From Actinoplanes flavus (GTDB lineage: Bacteria; Actinomycetota; Actinomycetes; Mycobacteriales; Micromonosporaceae), in assembly GCF_017592555.1 (NCBI RefSeq), contig NZ_JAGFNS010000016.1:63724-127723 (forward strand): a stretch of DNA of 64,000 bases, in the 5' to 3' direction. Shown here piece by piece: positions 50,656 through 59,026 of the stretch. The stretch's first letter is position 1. Every line of letters begins with the position of its first letter. Made by a program: the position numbers and the translations under genes. The notes under the pieces are model-generated. The model worked only from the letters and a program-made list of their open reading frames with translations. It was not told the origin of the DNA and ran no database searches.

Positions 50656-51087
50656 ATGACCTCACCGATGTCCGGACCCACCGGCGCCGATGCCTATCAG
50701 GGAGTGGCCGCCGCCAACACGGCCGCGGCCAAGAGCAAGACGCTCGCCGACAAGGACACGTTCATGAAGCTCCTGGTCGCGCAGTTGAAGTACCAGGATC
50801 CCACCAAACCCACCGACTCGACCGCGTTCATGGCGCAGACCGCGCAGTTCACCCAGGTCGAGAAGCTCGAGGACATGGTCGAGATGCTGCAGTCGCAGCG
50901 CATGATCGGCGCCAGTTCGCTGGTCGGCAAGACGGTCAACTACATGGACGAGTTCGGCTTCATGCAGACCGGTGTGATCAGCTCAGCGAAGCTCAACGGA
51001 GACAGCGAACCGACCCTTCGGGTCGGGAACACGGATGTGCAGCTGTCCAAGGTCACGGAAATCATGACCGACGCCAAGAACGCCTAG
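50656..51087 (+). CDS. flgD: Flagellar hook capping protein FlgD (short form)
   Basis: A 143-aa protein with the conserved FlgD start region: D-T-F-M-K-L-L-V-A-Q-L-K-Y-Q-D-P near residue 34, then M-A-Q-T-A-Q-F-T-Q-V-E near 58. Only the N-terminal part and a short beta segment (residues 95-135) are present; the tudor/FnIII-like C-terminal cap of longer FlgD (about 230 aa) is missing. It guides hook assembly and precedes flgE. Confidence 0.9.
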   Translation: MTSPMSGPTGADAYQGVAAANTAAAKSKTLADKDTFMKLLVAQLKYQDPTKPTDSTAFMAQTAQFTQVEKLEDMVEMLQSQRMIGASSLVGKTVNYMDEFGFMQTGVISSAKLNGDSEPTLRVGNTDVQLSKVTEIMTDAKNA

Positions 51088-51121
51088 TCCGTCTTTCTTC
51101 CCAGCCTTAAGGACCTCATTC

Positions 51122-52396
51122 ATGCTGCGTTCCCTTTACTCCGGCATCAGCGGCCTCAACGCTCACCAGCGCATGATCGACGTGACCGGCAACAACATCG
51201 CCAACGTCAACACGGCCGGTTACAAGTCGTCCCAGATCCAGTTCACCGACACGCTGAGCCAGATGATGTACGCGGCCGGCTCCCCGCAGAACGGCCAGGG
51301 CGGCACCAACCCCGCCCAGGTCGGTCTCGGTGTCAAGGTCAGCGGCATCAACACGAACTTCGCCCAGGGTTCGACGCAGACCACCGGCCGAGCCGGCGAC
51401 ATGCTGATCCAGGGCGACGGCTTCTTCGTCACCCGAAGTGGCAACGAGATGCTCTACACCCGGGCCGGCTCGTTCTCCGTCGACGCGAACGGAACACTGG
51501 TCACCAGCAGCGGTGAGCCGATCCAGGGCTGGACCGGAGTGAACGGCGTGGTCAACTCGGCCGGGCAGCCGGGCGACATCAAGATGCCGGTCGGCGCCTC
51601 CATCCCGCCGGCGAGGACCTCGAACATGGGGCTCAAAGGCAACCTGTCCAGCGACGCGCCGCCGCCCCCGGGAACCGTCGACACCGTGACCATCCCGATT
51701 CGGGTTTACGACAACAGCGGTGCCACCAGCACGGTCACCGCCACGTTCACACGCGACGCGGCACAACCTGCCCCCGCGGACAAGATGTGGACCGTGACTC
51801 TGCCCGACGCGACGGGCGCTCTCCAGACGATGCAACTCGACATGTCGACGGGCCGGCCCGTGGCCGACCTGGTCAATGTCCCCCCCGCCCTGCCCAGCCC
51901 CGGCCTGATGGACGCGGACGGGAACCTCACCTTCGGCACGGCACCTGACGAGTACAAGGTCAACGTCGCTGACCTGACCATGTATTCGGGGGAGTCCGAC
52001 GCCCGGGTGTTCAGCACCGACGGCCAGACAGCCGGCACGCTGACGTCGACCGGGTTCACCGTCTCCAACACCGGCGAGATCGTCGGTGTCTTCAGCAACG
52101 GCCTCAAGCAGGTGCTCGGTCAGGTCGCCCTGGCGACCTTCACCAACCCCAACGGTCTGGAGAAGGCGGGCAACTCGCAATTCCGGAGCACGGTCAACTC
52201 CGGCTACGCCCAGGTGGGCGTGGCGGGTTCGAGCGGCTTCGGCCAGCTCGTCGGCGGCGCGCTGGAGATGTCGAACGTCGACCTCGCACAGGAGTTCACC
52301 AATCTGGTCGTCGCTCAACGCGGCTTCCAGGCGAACTCCCGCATCATCACCACCTCTGACGAACTGCTCCAGGAACTCGTCAGCATGAAGCGTTAA
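51122..52396 (+). CDS. flgE: Flagellar hook protein FlgE
   Basis: A 424-aa axial protein. The N-terminus L-R-S-L-Y-S-G-I-S-G-L and D-V-T-G-N-N-I-A-N-V-N-T-A-G-Y-K are the rod/hook signature; the C-terminus N-V-D-L-A-Q-E-F-T-N-L-V-V-A-Q-R-G-F-Q-A-N-S-R-I-I is the FlgE type. The central 80-330 region is a variable outer domain. It follows flgD by 34 bases with AAGGA as ribosome site. A strong terminator follows. Confidence 0.95.
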   Translation: MLRSLYSGISGLNAHQRMIDVTGNNIANVNTAGYKSSQIQFTDTLSQMMYAAGSPQNGQGGTNPAQVGLGVKVSGINTNFAQGSTQTTGRAGDMLIQGDGFFVTRSGNEMLYTRAGSFSVDANGTLVTSSGEPIQGWTGVNGVVNSAGQPGDIKMPVGASIPPARTSNMGLKGNLSSDAPPPPGTVDTVTIPIRVYDNSGATSTVTATFTRDAAQPAPADKMWTVTLPDATGALQTMQLDMSTGRPVADLVNVPPALPSPGLMDADGNLTFGTAPDEYKVNVADLTMYSGESDARVFSTDGQTAGTLTSTGFTVSNTGEIVGVFSNGLKQVLGQVALATFTNPNGLEKAGNSQFRSTVNSGYAQVGVAGSSGFGQLVGGALEMSNVDLAQEFTNLVVAQRGFQANSRIITTSDELLQELVSMKR

Positions 52397-52416
52397 CACG
52401 GCGGCTCGGCAAGGCC

Positions 52417-52448
52417 GGCCGGGATGGGCATTCGTGCCCGTCCCGGCC
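52417..52448 (+). terminator. Intrinsic terminator after flgE
   Basis: A 14-bp stem (52417-52430 with 52435-52448, one wobble) closed by a TTCG tetraloop, then GCTTTCTGT. A textbook stable terminator. Confidence 0.9.
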
Positions 52449-52504
52449 GCTTTCTGTGTGTGCCCCGGGGCGGACCTTCGCACCCGGATAGCGACCACCT
52501 TGAT

Positions 52505-52531
52505 CTCAACAGCAACCGGCGGTCAGCCGAA
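52505..52531 (+). promoter_or_regulatory. FliA-type promoter candidate for flbD-motAB-fliL
   Basis: CTCA, 17 bases, then GCCGAA, with the start codon of flbD 60 bases downstream. As I recall, the consensus described for FliA-type sigma factors of Actinoplanes is CTCA, 15-17 bases, GCCGAA, which this matches exactly. Confidence 0.75.
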
Positions 52532-52591
52532 TTGTCAGGTGTCGGGCCACGGACGGTCCTACCAGCCGAAGACGTACCAAGGACGGATGTC

Positions 52592-52873
52592 GTGATTCTC
52601 GTAACCCGCATCAATGGCGCCGTGTTCGCACTGAACCCGGACCTGGTCGAGCGCGTCGACTGCACGCCCGACACGGTCGTCACCCTGGTGGACGGCACCA
52701 AGTACATCGTCGCCGAGTCCGTGCCCGAATTCATCGACTCGGTGCGTCACTACCGCGCTTCTCTGATCGCCCAGGCCAGCCGCCTGGAGCCCGAGCCCGC
52801 GCCCAGCTCCTCGTCCGCCCTGGACAGCGAACTCGAAGCCAAGGTGCTCCCGATGCACCGGAAGGAACGCTGA
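52592..52873 (+). CDS. flbD: FlbD-family flagellar protein
   Basis: A 93-aa protein of the small FlbD family found next to motA in Gram-positive flagellar operons; its role is unclear, with SwrD of Bacillus (a torque-enhancing protein) as the best studied relative. The start I-L-V-T-R-I-N-G-A-V-F-A-L-N-P-D-L-V-E-R and C-T-P-D-T-V-V-T-L-V-D-G match the core; the C-terminal 30 residues are an added tail. GTG start; the stop overlaps the motA ATG by one base. Confidence 0.85.
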   Translation: MILVTRINGAVFALNPDLVERVDCTPDTVVTLVDGTKYIVAESVPEFIDSVRHYRASLIAQASRLEPEPAPSSSSALDSELEAKVLPMHRKER

Positions 52874-53661
52874 TGGACCTCGCTAGCATCGTCGGTATCG
52901 TCGCCGGATTGGCGATCGTCTTCACCGTCCAGATCCTGGAGGGTGGCTCGCCCGTCTCCATCCTGCTGTTCCCGGCGATGCTGCTGGTCTTCGGCGGGGC
53001 CTTCGCGGCAGCCATGGCCGGCGGCGTCATGAAGGACGCGGGCGGCTTCGTCAAGCAGCTCAAGAAGGCCTTCACCAGCAAGGTGACCCCGCCCGCCGAG
53101 CTGCTCGACAGCGTGGTGAAGCTGGCCGAGCGGGCCCGCCGTGAGGGCCTGCTGGCTCTCGAGGACGCGGTCAAGACGGTCAAGCACCCGTTCCTCAAGC
53201 GGGGCCTGCAGCTGGCCATCGACGGCACCGACCCGGACGAGCTGCACGACATCCTGCACGCCGAGGTCGCCGCCAAGAAGAAGGCCGACAAGGCCGGTGT
53301 GAAGTTCTTCGAGGGCATGGGTGGCTACGCCCCGACGATCGGCATCATCGGCACGGTGATGGGCCTGGTCCACGTCCTCGAGAACCTGGACAAGCCGGAG
53401 ACCCTCGGCCACTCCATCGCCGCCGCGTTCGTCGCGACCCTCTGGGGCGTGCTGAGCGCCAACATGATCTTCCTGCCGATGGCCGCCCGCCTCGGCCGGC
53501 TGAGCGCGCTCGAGGCCGAGGAGATGGAGCTGGTGATCGACGGCGTCCTGGCCATCCAATCCGGCTCGAACCCGCGTCTGGTCGCCCAGAAGCTGCGCAG
53601 CATGTTGCCGCCCGACGAGATGAAGAAGGCCGAAGCGGCATCGAGCAAGAAGGCGGCCTGA
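52873..53661 (+). CDS. motA: Flagellar motor stator protein MotA
   Basis: A 262-aa stator protein with four helices (about 2-25, 33-55, 150-170, 185-205) and a cytoplasmic loop between helix two and three. The pore motif P-T-I-G-I-I-G-T-V-M-G-L-V is clear near residue 155. With MotB it forms the ion channel that drives rotation. It is followed by motB after five bases. Confidence 0.95.
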   Translation: MDLASIVGIVAGLAIVFTVQILEGGSPVSILLFPAMLLVFGGAFAAAMAGGVMKDAGGFVKQLKKAFTSKVTPPAELLDSVVKLAERARREGLLALEDAVKTVKHPFLKRGLQLAIDGTDPDELHDILHAEVAAKKKADKAGVKFFEGMGGYAPTIGIIGTVMGLVHVLENLDKPETLGHSIAAAFVATLWGVLSANMIFLPMAARLGRLSALEAEEMELVIDGVLAIQSGSNPRLVAQKLRSMLPPDEMKKAEAASSKKAA

Positions 53662-53666
53662 TCTAG

Positions 53667-54686
53667 ATGAGTTCCGGCAGGGGCAAGCGTAAGCAGAAGC
53701 ACGAGGAACACGAGGAGCACGTCAACCACGAGCGCTGGCTCGTGTCGTACGCGGACATGCTGACCCTGCTGTTCGTCCTCTTCGTGGTGCTGTTCTCGAT
53801 GAGCAGCGTGGATCAGAAGAAGTTCGCCCAGCTGGCGTCCGGCCTGTCCGCCGGGTTCGGCGCCCCGACCGTCGCCTTCCAGGGCGCCAAGGCTCCGCTC
53901 GACGGTTCGGCCAACAGTGCGCAGCTGGTGCAGATCGAACCGGGTTCCAACCCGGACGACGGCACCTCCGGCACCACGGGCATGACCAAGAAGCAGAAGG
54001 AAGCGGTCGAGCGGGCCATCAAGGCCGAGGACCGCAAGCGGGCCTCGATCGACGCTCAGAAGGCGGCCGGGGAGGCCGAGAACCTGAAGGCGATCGAGCG
54101 GAGGATCGCCGACGCGCTCGCGGCGCAGAAGCTGCTCAACAGCGCCAAGTTCACCATCGACCAGCGCGGCCTGGTGGTCACCATCGTCACCAACGAGGTG
54201 GTCTTCGCCGGCAACCGTGCGGAGCTGCAGAAGGGCGGCGAGAAGATCCTGAACGCGATCGCCCCGACGCTGGTGAAGCTGCCGAACAACATCGAGGTCG
54301 ACGGCCACACCAACCAGCTCAAGTCGAAGACCACGTTCTACCCGAGCGGCTGGGAGCTCTCCGCGGCCCGGGCCTCGACCACGGTCCGGTTCTTCACCGA
54401 CCACGGTCTGGCGAAGAAGCGGCTCACCGCGGTGGGCTTCTCCGACACCAAGCCGCTCATCGACCCGAAGGACCCGCGCTCGGTCACCCAGAACCGCCGG
54501 GTGGACGTCGTCGTCCTGACCCAGCTCACGCCCGAGCAGGCGGCGCTGCTGCCCTCCGCGGCCGGCGCCGACGGCAAGCTGCACACCGGCCAGACCACGG
54601 CCGAGTACCGGGCGCAGGTCAACGCCGAGAAGGCGGCGACCGGCACCGGCACCACCCCGACCACCAGCACCACCACCCACGACTGA
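53667..54686 (+). CDS. motB: Flagellar motor stator protein MotB
   Basis: A 339-aa protein. A basic/acidic N-terminus rich in H, E and K leads to one helix with the ion-binding aspartate D30 in S-Y-A-D-M-L-T-L-L-F-V. After a linker with K/E-rich segments, an OmpA-type peptidoglycan-binding domain (about 175-300) follows with V-D-G-H-T-N, L-S-A-A-R-A and N-R-R-V-D-V-V. The C-terminal 40 residues are Thr-rich. The presence of Tyr before Asp30 does not settle H+ or Na+ use. Confidence 0.95.
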   Translation: MSSGRGKRKQKHEEHEEHVNHERWLVSYADMLTLLFVLFVVLFSMSSVDQKKFAQLASGLSAGFGAPTVAFQGAKAPLDGSANSAQLVQIEPGSNPDDGTSGTTGMTKKQKEAVERAIKAEDRKRASIDAQKAAGEAENLKAIERRIADALAAQKLLNSAKFTIDQRGLVVTIVTNEVVFAGNRAELQKGGEKILNAIAPTLVKLPNNIEVDGHTNQLKSKTTFYPSGWELSAARASTTVRFFTDHGLAKKRLTAVGFSDTKPLIDPKDPRSVTQNRRVDVVVLTQLTPEQAALLPSAAGADGKLHTGQTTAEYRAQVNAEKAATGTGTTPTTSTTTHD

Positions 54687-54701
54687 TTCCGAGGGATTCT
54701 G

Positions 54702-55160
54702 ATGTCTGACGAGAAGGACGCGGCCGCCGAGGCGCCGAAGTCGAACAAGATGCTGATGATGATCGTCGCCCTCGCGATGGTTCTGCTGGGCGGCGGTGGA
54801 GTAGGGGCGTTCTTCATGCTCCGCGGCGACTCTGCCTCGGCGGCCGAGGAGAAGCCGGTCAAGGGCGCGGTGGTGGCGATCGAGAACCCCCTCACGGTGA
54901 ACCTCGCGGAAGGGCACTACCTGAAGTTCGGGTTCGCCCTGCAGATGACCGAGAAGGCCGGCGAGGAGGAGGTCGACACCAACGAGGCGCTCAACCTCGC
55001 GATCGAGCAGTACACCGGCCGTACCGTCGCCGAGCTCTCCACCCAGGCGGGGCGCGACAAGATCAAGGCCGACCTGCTGGAGAAGATCGAGAAGGCCTAC
55101 GAGAAGGACGACGAGCAGATGGTCATGGACCTCTACTACACCTCCTTCGTGACCCAGTGA
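54702..55160 (+). CDS. fliL: Flagellar basal-body-associated protein FliL
   Basis: A 152-aa single-pass membrane protein with a helix at about residues 20-42 and an extracytoplasmic FliL domain (P-L-T-V-N-L-A-E-G-H-Y-L-K near residue 62). It rings the stator and helps load torque. The closing D-L-Y-Y-T-S-F-V-T-Q is typical. A hairpin follows. Confidence 0.9.
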   Translation: MSDEKDAAAEAPKSNKMLMMIVALAMVLLGGGGVGAFFMLRGDSASAAEEKPVKGAVVAIENPLTVNLAEGHYLKFGFALQMTEKAGEEEVDTNEALNLAIEQYTGRTVAELSTQAGRDKIKADLLEKIEKAYEKDDEQMVMDLYYTSFVTQ

Positions 55161-55167
55161 GGCTGGG

Positions 55168-55204
55168 CTGATGGGCGGGCCGCCGCGGGCGACCCGCCCA
55201 TCAG
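55168..55204 (+). terminator. Hairpin between fliL and fliM
   Basis: A perfect 12-bp stem (55168-55179 with 55193-55204) with a 13-base loop and no T run. With a FliA-type promoter just downstream, it likely ends the flbD-motAB-fliL unit. Confidence 0.65.
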
Positions 55205-55234
55205 CGCGAAGAAAGGCGGAAAGCGCCGCCACGG

Positions 55235-55260
55235 CTCAGCGGATCGGTAAGTGAGCCGAT
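55235..55260 (+). promoter_or_regulatory. FliA-type promoter candidate for fliM
   Basis: CTCA, 16 bases, then GCCGATGA. The GTG start of fliM is only nine bases beyond the -10 core, so the transcript would begin at or next to the start codon. Confidence 0.65.
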
Positions 55261-55269
55261 GAGGACGAC

Positions 55270-56220
55270 GTGACCACCGCTTCCCGTTCCACCGGCAGGA
55301 TGGCACGTCGCGCCCAGGGCGGAGGCCCGACCGCGTACGACTTCCGGCGCCCCATCAAACTCTCCCGTGAGCACGTCCGCACGCTGCAGATCGCCTTCGA
55401 GACGTACGCGCGCAGCTGTGGCACCCTGCTGACCACCCGGCTCCGGGCGGTCAGCAACATTTCGCTGATCTCCATCGAGCAGCTCACCTACGACGAGTAC
55501 GTCGCCTCGCTCGTCACCCCGACGATCATCGCGGTGGTCGCTCTCGACCCGCTGCCCGGCACCGGCCTGCTGGAGATGTCGCAGCCGGTGGTGATGACCG
55601 CGATCGACCACATGCTCGGCGGCCCCGGTGGTTCCCAGCCGGAGCGGCCGCTGACCGAGGTCGAGATGCCGCTGCTGCGCGGCCTGATCGACCGGATGCT
55701 GGGCGAGCTGCGGTACGGCTTCGAGAGCATGGTCGACCTCCGGCCGAAGCTCAAGGAGATCGAGTACAACGCGCAGTTCCTGCGTGCCCACGCGCCCGGT
55801 GACACCGTGGTGGTGGCGTCGTTCGAGACGAAGATCGGTGCGGAGGAGTGCCTCTCCACCATCTGCCTGCCGTTCAACGCCATGTTGTCGGTGCTGGAAC
55901 GGACCGAGGCGGTCGTGCTCAGCGCCGCCGAGCGGGAGGTGCGGGATCAGGCCCGGCGCAACCTGACCGCCGGACTTTCCGCCGCTCCGATCGACGTAGC
56001 AGTGCGATTCCACCCCATTCGGATGCGTACCGATGACATCGTGGATCTACGTCCCGGTGACGTCGTCCCGCTGGGACACCCGACCAGCCGGCCGCTCGAG
56101 GTGACCACCGCCGACATCGTCTTCGCTCATGCGGTTCCCGGTAATCAGGGCACCCGGCTCGCCTGTCTCGTCGTGCCGTCGTCCAACGAGAGTTCGTCCA
56201 AGGAGTCTGGCCGCCCATGA
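55270..56220 (+). CDS. fliM: Flagellar motor switch protein FliM
   Basis: A 316-aa C-ring protein. After about 30 basic residues, [17 protein letters not shown] is the family start. The CheC-like middle domain (50-230) and a C-terminal SpoA domain (240-300, with [13 protein letters not shown]) follow. The N-terminal CheY-binding peptide typical of other FliM (L-S-Q-x-E-I-D) is not obvious. It overlaps fliN by four bases. An alternative ATG lies at 55300. Confidence 0.9.
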   Translation: MTTASRSTGRMARRAQGGGPTAYDFRRPIKLSREHVRTLQIAFETYARSCGTLLTTRLRAVSNISLISIEQLTYDEYVASLVTPTIIAVVALDPLPGTGLLEMSQPVVMTAIDHMLGGPGGSQPERPLTEVEMPLLRGLIDRMLGELRYGFESMVDLRPKLKEIEYNAQFLRAHAPGDTVVVASFETKIGAEECLSTICLPFNAMLSVLERTEAVVLSAAEREVRDQARRNLTAGLSAAPIDVAVRFHPIRMRTDDIVDLRPGDVVPLGHPTSRPLEVTTADIVFAHAVPGNQGTRLACLVVPSSNESSSKESGRP

Positions 56221-56969
56221 CAGCACCCACCATGACTGTTTCCCAGCTCGGCCTTGCCCGGAACGCCGCCGAAGCCGCACTGGCCGTCCTGCCCACCAGC
56301 CACACCCTGGTGGTCGCCGACCCGGTGGCGCCGACCGCTGCGACGATGATCGAGGGGCAGGCGATCACGGCCCGATTCACCGGTGCGGCCTCGGGTGAGG
56401 TCGTGGTGGTGGTCGGCCAGGATCTGGCGAACGCCCTGCGGGAGAGCCCGCTCGGCGAGCTGGATCTGACCGCGGCGGTCCGCCCGGCTCTGGAGGCCGC
56501 GGCCCGGGTGTTCGGGCCGGTGGTGCTGGATCCCGGTCAGCTGATGGAGCCCGAGGTCGCGCTCAGCGCGCTCGCCGTGAAGGAGGGCGCCGTCGCGGTG
56601 CCGTTGCGCGACGACGCCGAGGTACGCGCGGTCGTCGCTCTCGCCCTGAGCCAGTGGCCCGGCGACGACCCCGGCGCGGTGGACGTCGCCCAGCGTGCCG
56701 CGCCGGTCAAGGAGTCCGGTGGCCGGCGCGGGCTGGACATGCTCTACGACGTCGAGATGGAGGTGTCGGCCGAGCTGGGCCGGACCCGGATGAGCGTGCG
56801 GGAGCTGCTGTCGCTCACCCCGGGCGCGATCGTCGAGCTGGACCGGGCCGCCGGTAGTCCGGCCGACCTGCTGGTCAACGGCCGGCTGATCGCCCGCGGC
56901 GAGGTCGTCGTGGTGGACGAGAACTTCGGTATCCGGATCACCGAGATCGTCTCCCCCGGTACGGAGTAG
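56217..56969 (+). CDS. fliN: Flagellar motor switch protein FliN (FliY-like)
   Basis: A 250-aa protein, longer than E. coli FliN (137 aa). The N-terminal 160 residues form a CheC/FliY-like domain. The C-terminal SpoA domain (175-250) has the FliN signature [14 protein letters not shown], then [13 protein letters not shown] and [14 protein letters not shown]. It completes the C ring with FliM. Confidence 0.9.
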   Translation: MTAPTMTVSQLGLARNAAEAALAVLPTSHTLVVADPVAPTAATMIEGQAITARFTGAASGEVVVVVGQDLANALRESPLGELDLTAAVRPALEAAARVFGPVVLDPGQLMEPEVALSALAVKEGAVAVPLRDDAEVRAVVALALSQWPGDDPGAVDVAQRAAPVKESGGRRGLDMLYDVEMEVSAELGRTRMSVRELLSLTPGAIVELDRAAGSPADLLVNGRLIARGEVVVVDENFGIRITEIVSPGTE

Positions 56970-56974
56970 CCGTC

Positions 56975-57433
56975 TTGATCTCCTCCGCCGTCCGTATGAT
57001 CCTCGCCCTGTTGGTCGTCCTGCTGCTGATGTGGCTGCTGGCGAAGGTGATGCGCAGGCCGTACGCGAGCCGCCACGCCGGTTCGCTGTCGGTGCTGAAC
57101 CGGCAGCAGCTCAGCCGGGGCGCGGCGGTGGCGGTGATCCGGGTGGCGGACCGGGCGCTGGTGGTGGGGATAACCGAGCAGCAGGTGAGTCTGCTCGGCG
57201 AGGCCGACGTCCACGCCTTCGAGACCGAGACGGCCGAGACGACCGAGCCCGCCGAGACGACCGAGCCGGCCGAGACGGACGAGGAGCACCGGGCGATTCT
57301 CGAGGTGGCGCCGGACGAGCTGCCCGGCCGGCACGCGGCGAGCCGCCGCGGCGGGCTGGAGGGCTCGGCGCACGCTCTGCGGACGTGGGGTTCGGCGATC
57401 GAGTTCCTGCGGGACCGAACAGCGAGGCGATGA
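56975..57433 (+). CDS. fliO: Flagellar biosynthesis protein FliO
   Basis: A 152-aa membrane protein. One helix (residues 7-25) is followed by a small domain with L-S-V-L-N-R-Q-Q-L-S-R-G-A-A-V-A and V-V-G-I-T-E-Q-Q-V-S-L-L. A Thr/Glu-rich repeat T-A-E-T-T-E-P at residues 85-105 follows. FliO helps assemble the FliP ring. The start is TTG at 56975, five bases after fliN. FliP follows by four bases. Confidence 0.8.
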   Translation: MISSAVRMILALLVVLLLMWLLAKVMRRPYASRHAGSLSVLNRQQLSRGAAVAVIRVADRALVVGITEQQVSLLGEADVHAFETETAETTEPAETTEPAETDEEHRAILEVAPDELPGRHAASRRGGLEGSAHALRTWGSAIEFLRDRTARR

Positions 57434-57437
57434 TCCG

Positions 57438-58199
57438 ATGAGCCGGCGCGCGATCCCGTTGCTGCTGATGGCGGCCACCCTGGTGCTGCTGCCGGAGGCC
57501 GCCGCGGCGGCTCCCGCGCCGACTCCGTCGCCACCGAGCGTCGACATCCAGATCAACGGTACGAATCCCGACGGCGGCCCACCCGCGTCCCTGGTGATCG
57601 TCCTCGCGCTGACCGTGCTCTCGGTGGCGCCGGCCCTGCTGCTGCTCTGCACCTCGTTCACCAAGGTGTTCATGGTGCTCGGCATCACCCGCAACGCGCT
57701 CGGCCTGACCAGCATGCCGCCGAACCAGGTACTCGCCGGGCTGGCCCTGTTCCTGAGCATGTTCATCATGGGACCGACCCTCTCGGCCATCAACCAGGAG
57801 GGCATCCAGCCGTACCTCAACGGCGAGAAGACCCAGTCCGAGGCGTTCGAGGACGGGGTGCAGCCGCTGCGCGAGTTCATGTACCAGGTGACCCGCCCGG
57901 ACGAGATCGCCCTGCTGACCAAGGCGGCCGGTCAGGAGAAGCCGGAGAACATCGACGACGTCCCGCTGGCCACGCTGATTCCGGCCTTCGTGCTGTCCGA
58001 GCTGCGTGCCGCGTTCATCATCGGGTTCGTCATCTTCATCCCGTTCCTGATCATCGATCTCGTGGTGTCGGCGTCGCTGATGTCGCTGGGCATGATGATG
58101 CTGCCCCCGGTCACGATCGCTCTGCCGTTCAAACTGTTGCTGTTCGTGCTGGTCAACGGGTGGGCGCTGATCATCACGGCACTGGTGGGGTCGTATTGA
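57438..58199 (+). CDS. fliP: Flagellar export gate protein FliP
   Basis: A 253-aa protein with a cleavable-looking signal peptide (residues 1-25) and four helices. Family motifs are T-S-F-T-K-V-F-M-V-L-G-I-T-R-N-A-L-G near 72 and P-A-F-V-L-S-E-L-R-A-A-F near 182. It forms the core ring of the type III export gate, normally with FliQ and FliR. The next gene after four bases is fliR, not fliQ. Confidence 0.95.
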   Translation: MSRRAIPLLLMAATLVLLPEAAAAAPAPTPSPPSVDIQINGTNPDGGPPASLVIVLALTVLSVAPALLLLCTSFTKVFMVLGITRNALGLTSMPPNQVLAGLALFLSMFIMGPTLSAINQEGIQPYLNGEKTQSEAFEDGVQPLREFMYQVTRPDEIALLTKAAGQEKPENIDDVPLATLIPAFVLSELRAAFIIGFVIFIPFLIIDLVVSASLMSLGMMMLPPVTIALPFKLLLFVLVNGWALIITALVGSY

Positions 58200-58203
58200 G
58201 GCG

Positions 58204-58968
58204 ATGGACTTCAGCATCCCGATCGGGGAGTTCATGGCCTTCATGCTGGGGGTCGTGCGAACCAGCGCGTGGTTGATGGTGTGCCCACCGTTCAACTCGC
58301 GGTTCATCCCGGGACCGGTGAAGGCGCTGCTCTCCGTCGGCCTGACCCTGCCGATGGCGCCCTACCTCCGGCAGACCGTCCCGTCGCTGGAGACGATGGA
58401 TCTGATCGCCAGCGCGATCATGCAGGTCTTCATCGGCGCCGCGCTCGGCTTCATCACCGCGTTGTTCTTCGCCGCCCTCCAGGCCGCCGGTGACCTGCTC
58501 GACCTCTTCTCCGGCTTCACCCTGGCGTCGAGCTACGACCCGTTCTCGCAGAGCAGCAGCTCGATCTTCGGCCGGTTCTACAACCTGGTGGCGCTCACCC
58601 TCCTGTTCGCCAGCGACGCGCATCAGATCATCCTGCGTGGCTTCCTGCAGAGCTTCGAGACTCTGCCCCTGGACACCGTCTTCTCGATGGAGACGTTCAG
58701 TCAGGTGCTGATCCAGGGGATCGGTGAGATGTTCCTGGCCGCGATCCAGATCGCCGGGCCGCTGATCGCGGTGCTCTTCCTGGCCGACGTCGCGCTGGGC
58801 CTGCTGAACCGGGTGGCGCCCGCGCTGAACGTGTTCCAGCTCGGATTCCCGATCAAGATCTTCCTGGTGGTCACCCTCTCCGGCATCGCCATCATGATGC
58901 TGCCGGGCGTGCTGGAGAAGCTGGTCGAGGAGGCGGTCACGATGGTGGTGCGGCTCAGTGGCGGCTGA
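58204..58968 (+). CDS. fliR: Flagellar export gate protein FliR
   Basis: A 254-aa protein with six to eight helices. Motifs are P-P-F-N-S-R-F-I-P-G-P-V-K-A near 29, F-F-A-A-L-Q-A-A-G-D-L-L-D-L near 83 and G-L-L-N-R-V-A-P-A-L-N-V-F-Q-L-G-F-P-I-K near 199. It forms the export gate with FliP and, usually, FliQ. The FliA-type box for flhB begins within its last codons. Confidence 0.95.
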   Translation: MDFSIPIGEFMAFMLGVVRTSAWLMVCPPFNSRFIPGPVKALLSVGLTLPMAPYLRQTVPSLETMDLIASAIMQVFIGAALGFITALFFAALQAAGDLLDLFSGFTLASSYDPFSQSSSSIFGRFYNLVALTLLFASDAHQIILRGFLQSFETLPLDTVFSMETFSQVLIQGIGEMFLAAIQIAGPLIAVLFLADVALGLLNRVAPALNVFQLGFPIKIFLVVTLSGIAIMMLPGVLEKLVEEAVTMVVRLSGG

Positions 58969-58979
58969 GGTGCGCCGAA
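58954..58979 (+). promoter_or_regulatory. FliA-type promoter candidate for flhB
   Basis: CTCA at 58954-58957, 16 bases, then GCCGAAGA at 58974, overlapping the end of fliR. The flhB start codon lies about 48 bases after the -10 core. Confidence 0.65.
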
Positions 58980-59026
58980 GAGGCCTTTGACAGGCGCGCG
59001 GCGCCCCGGCGCCGAGGAGGTGAGAC

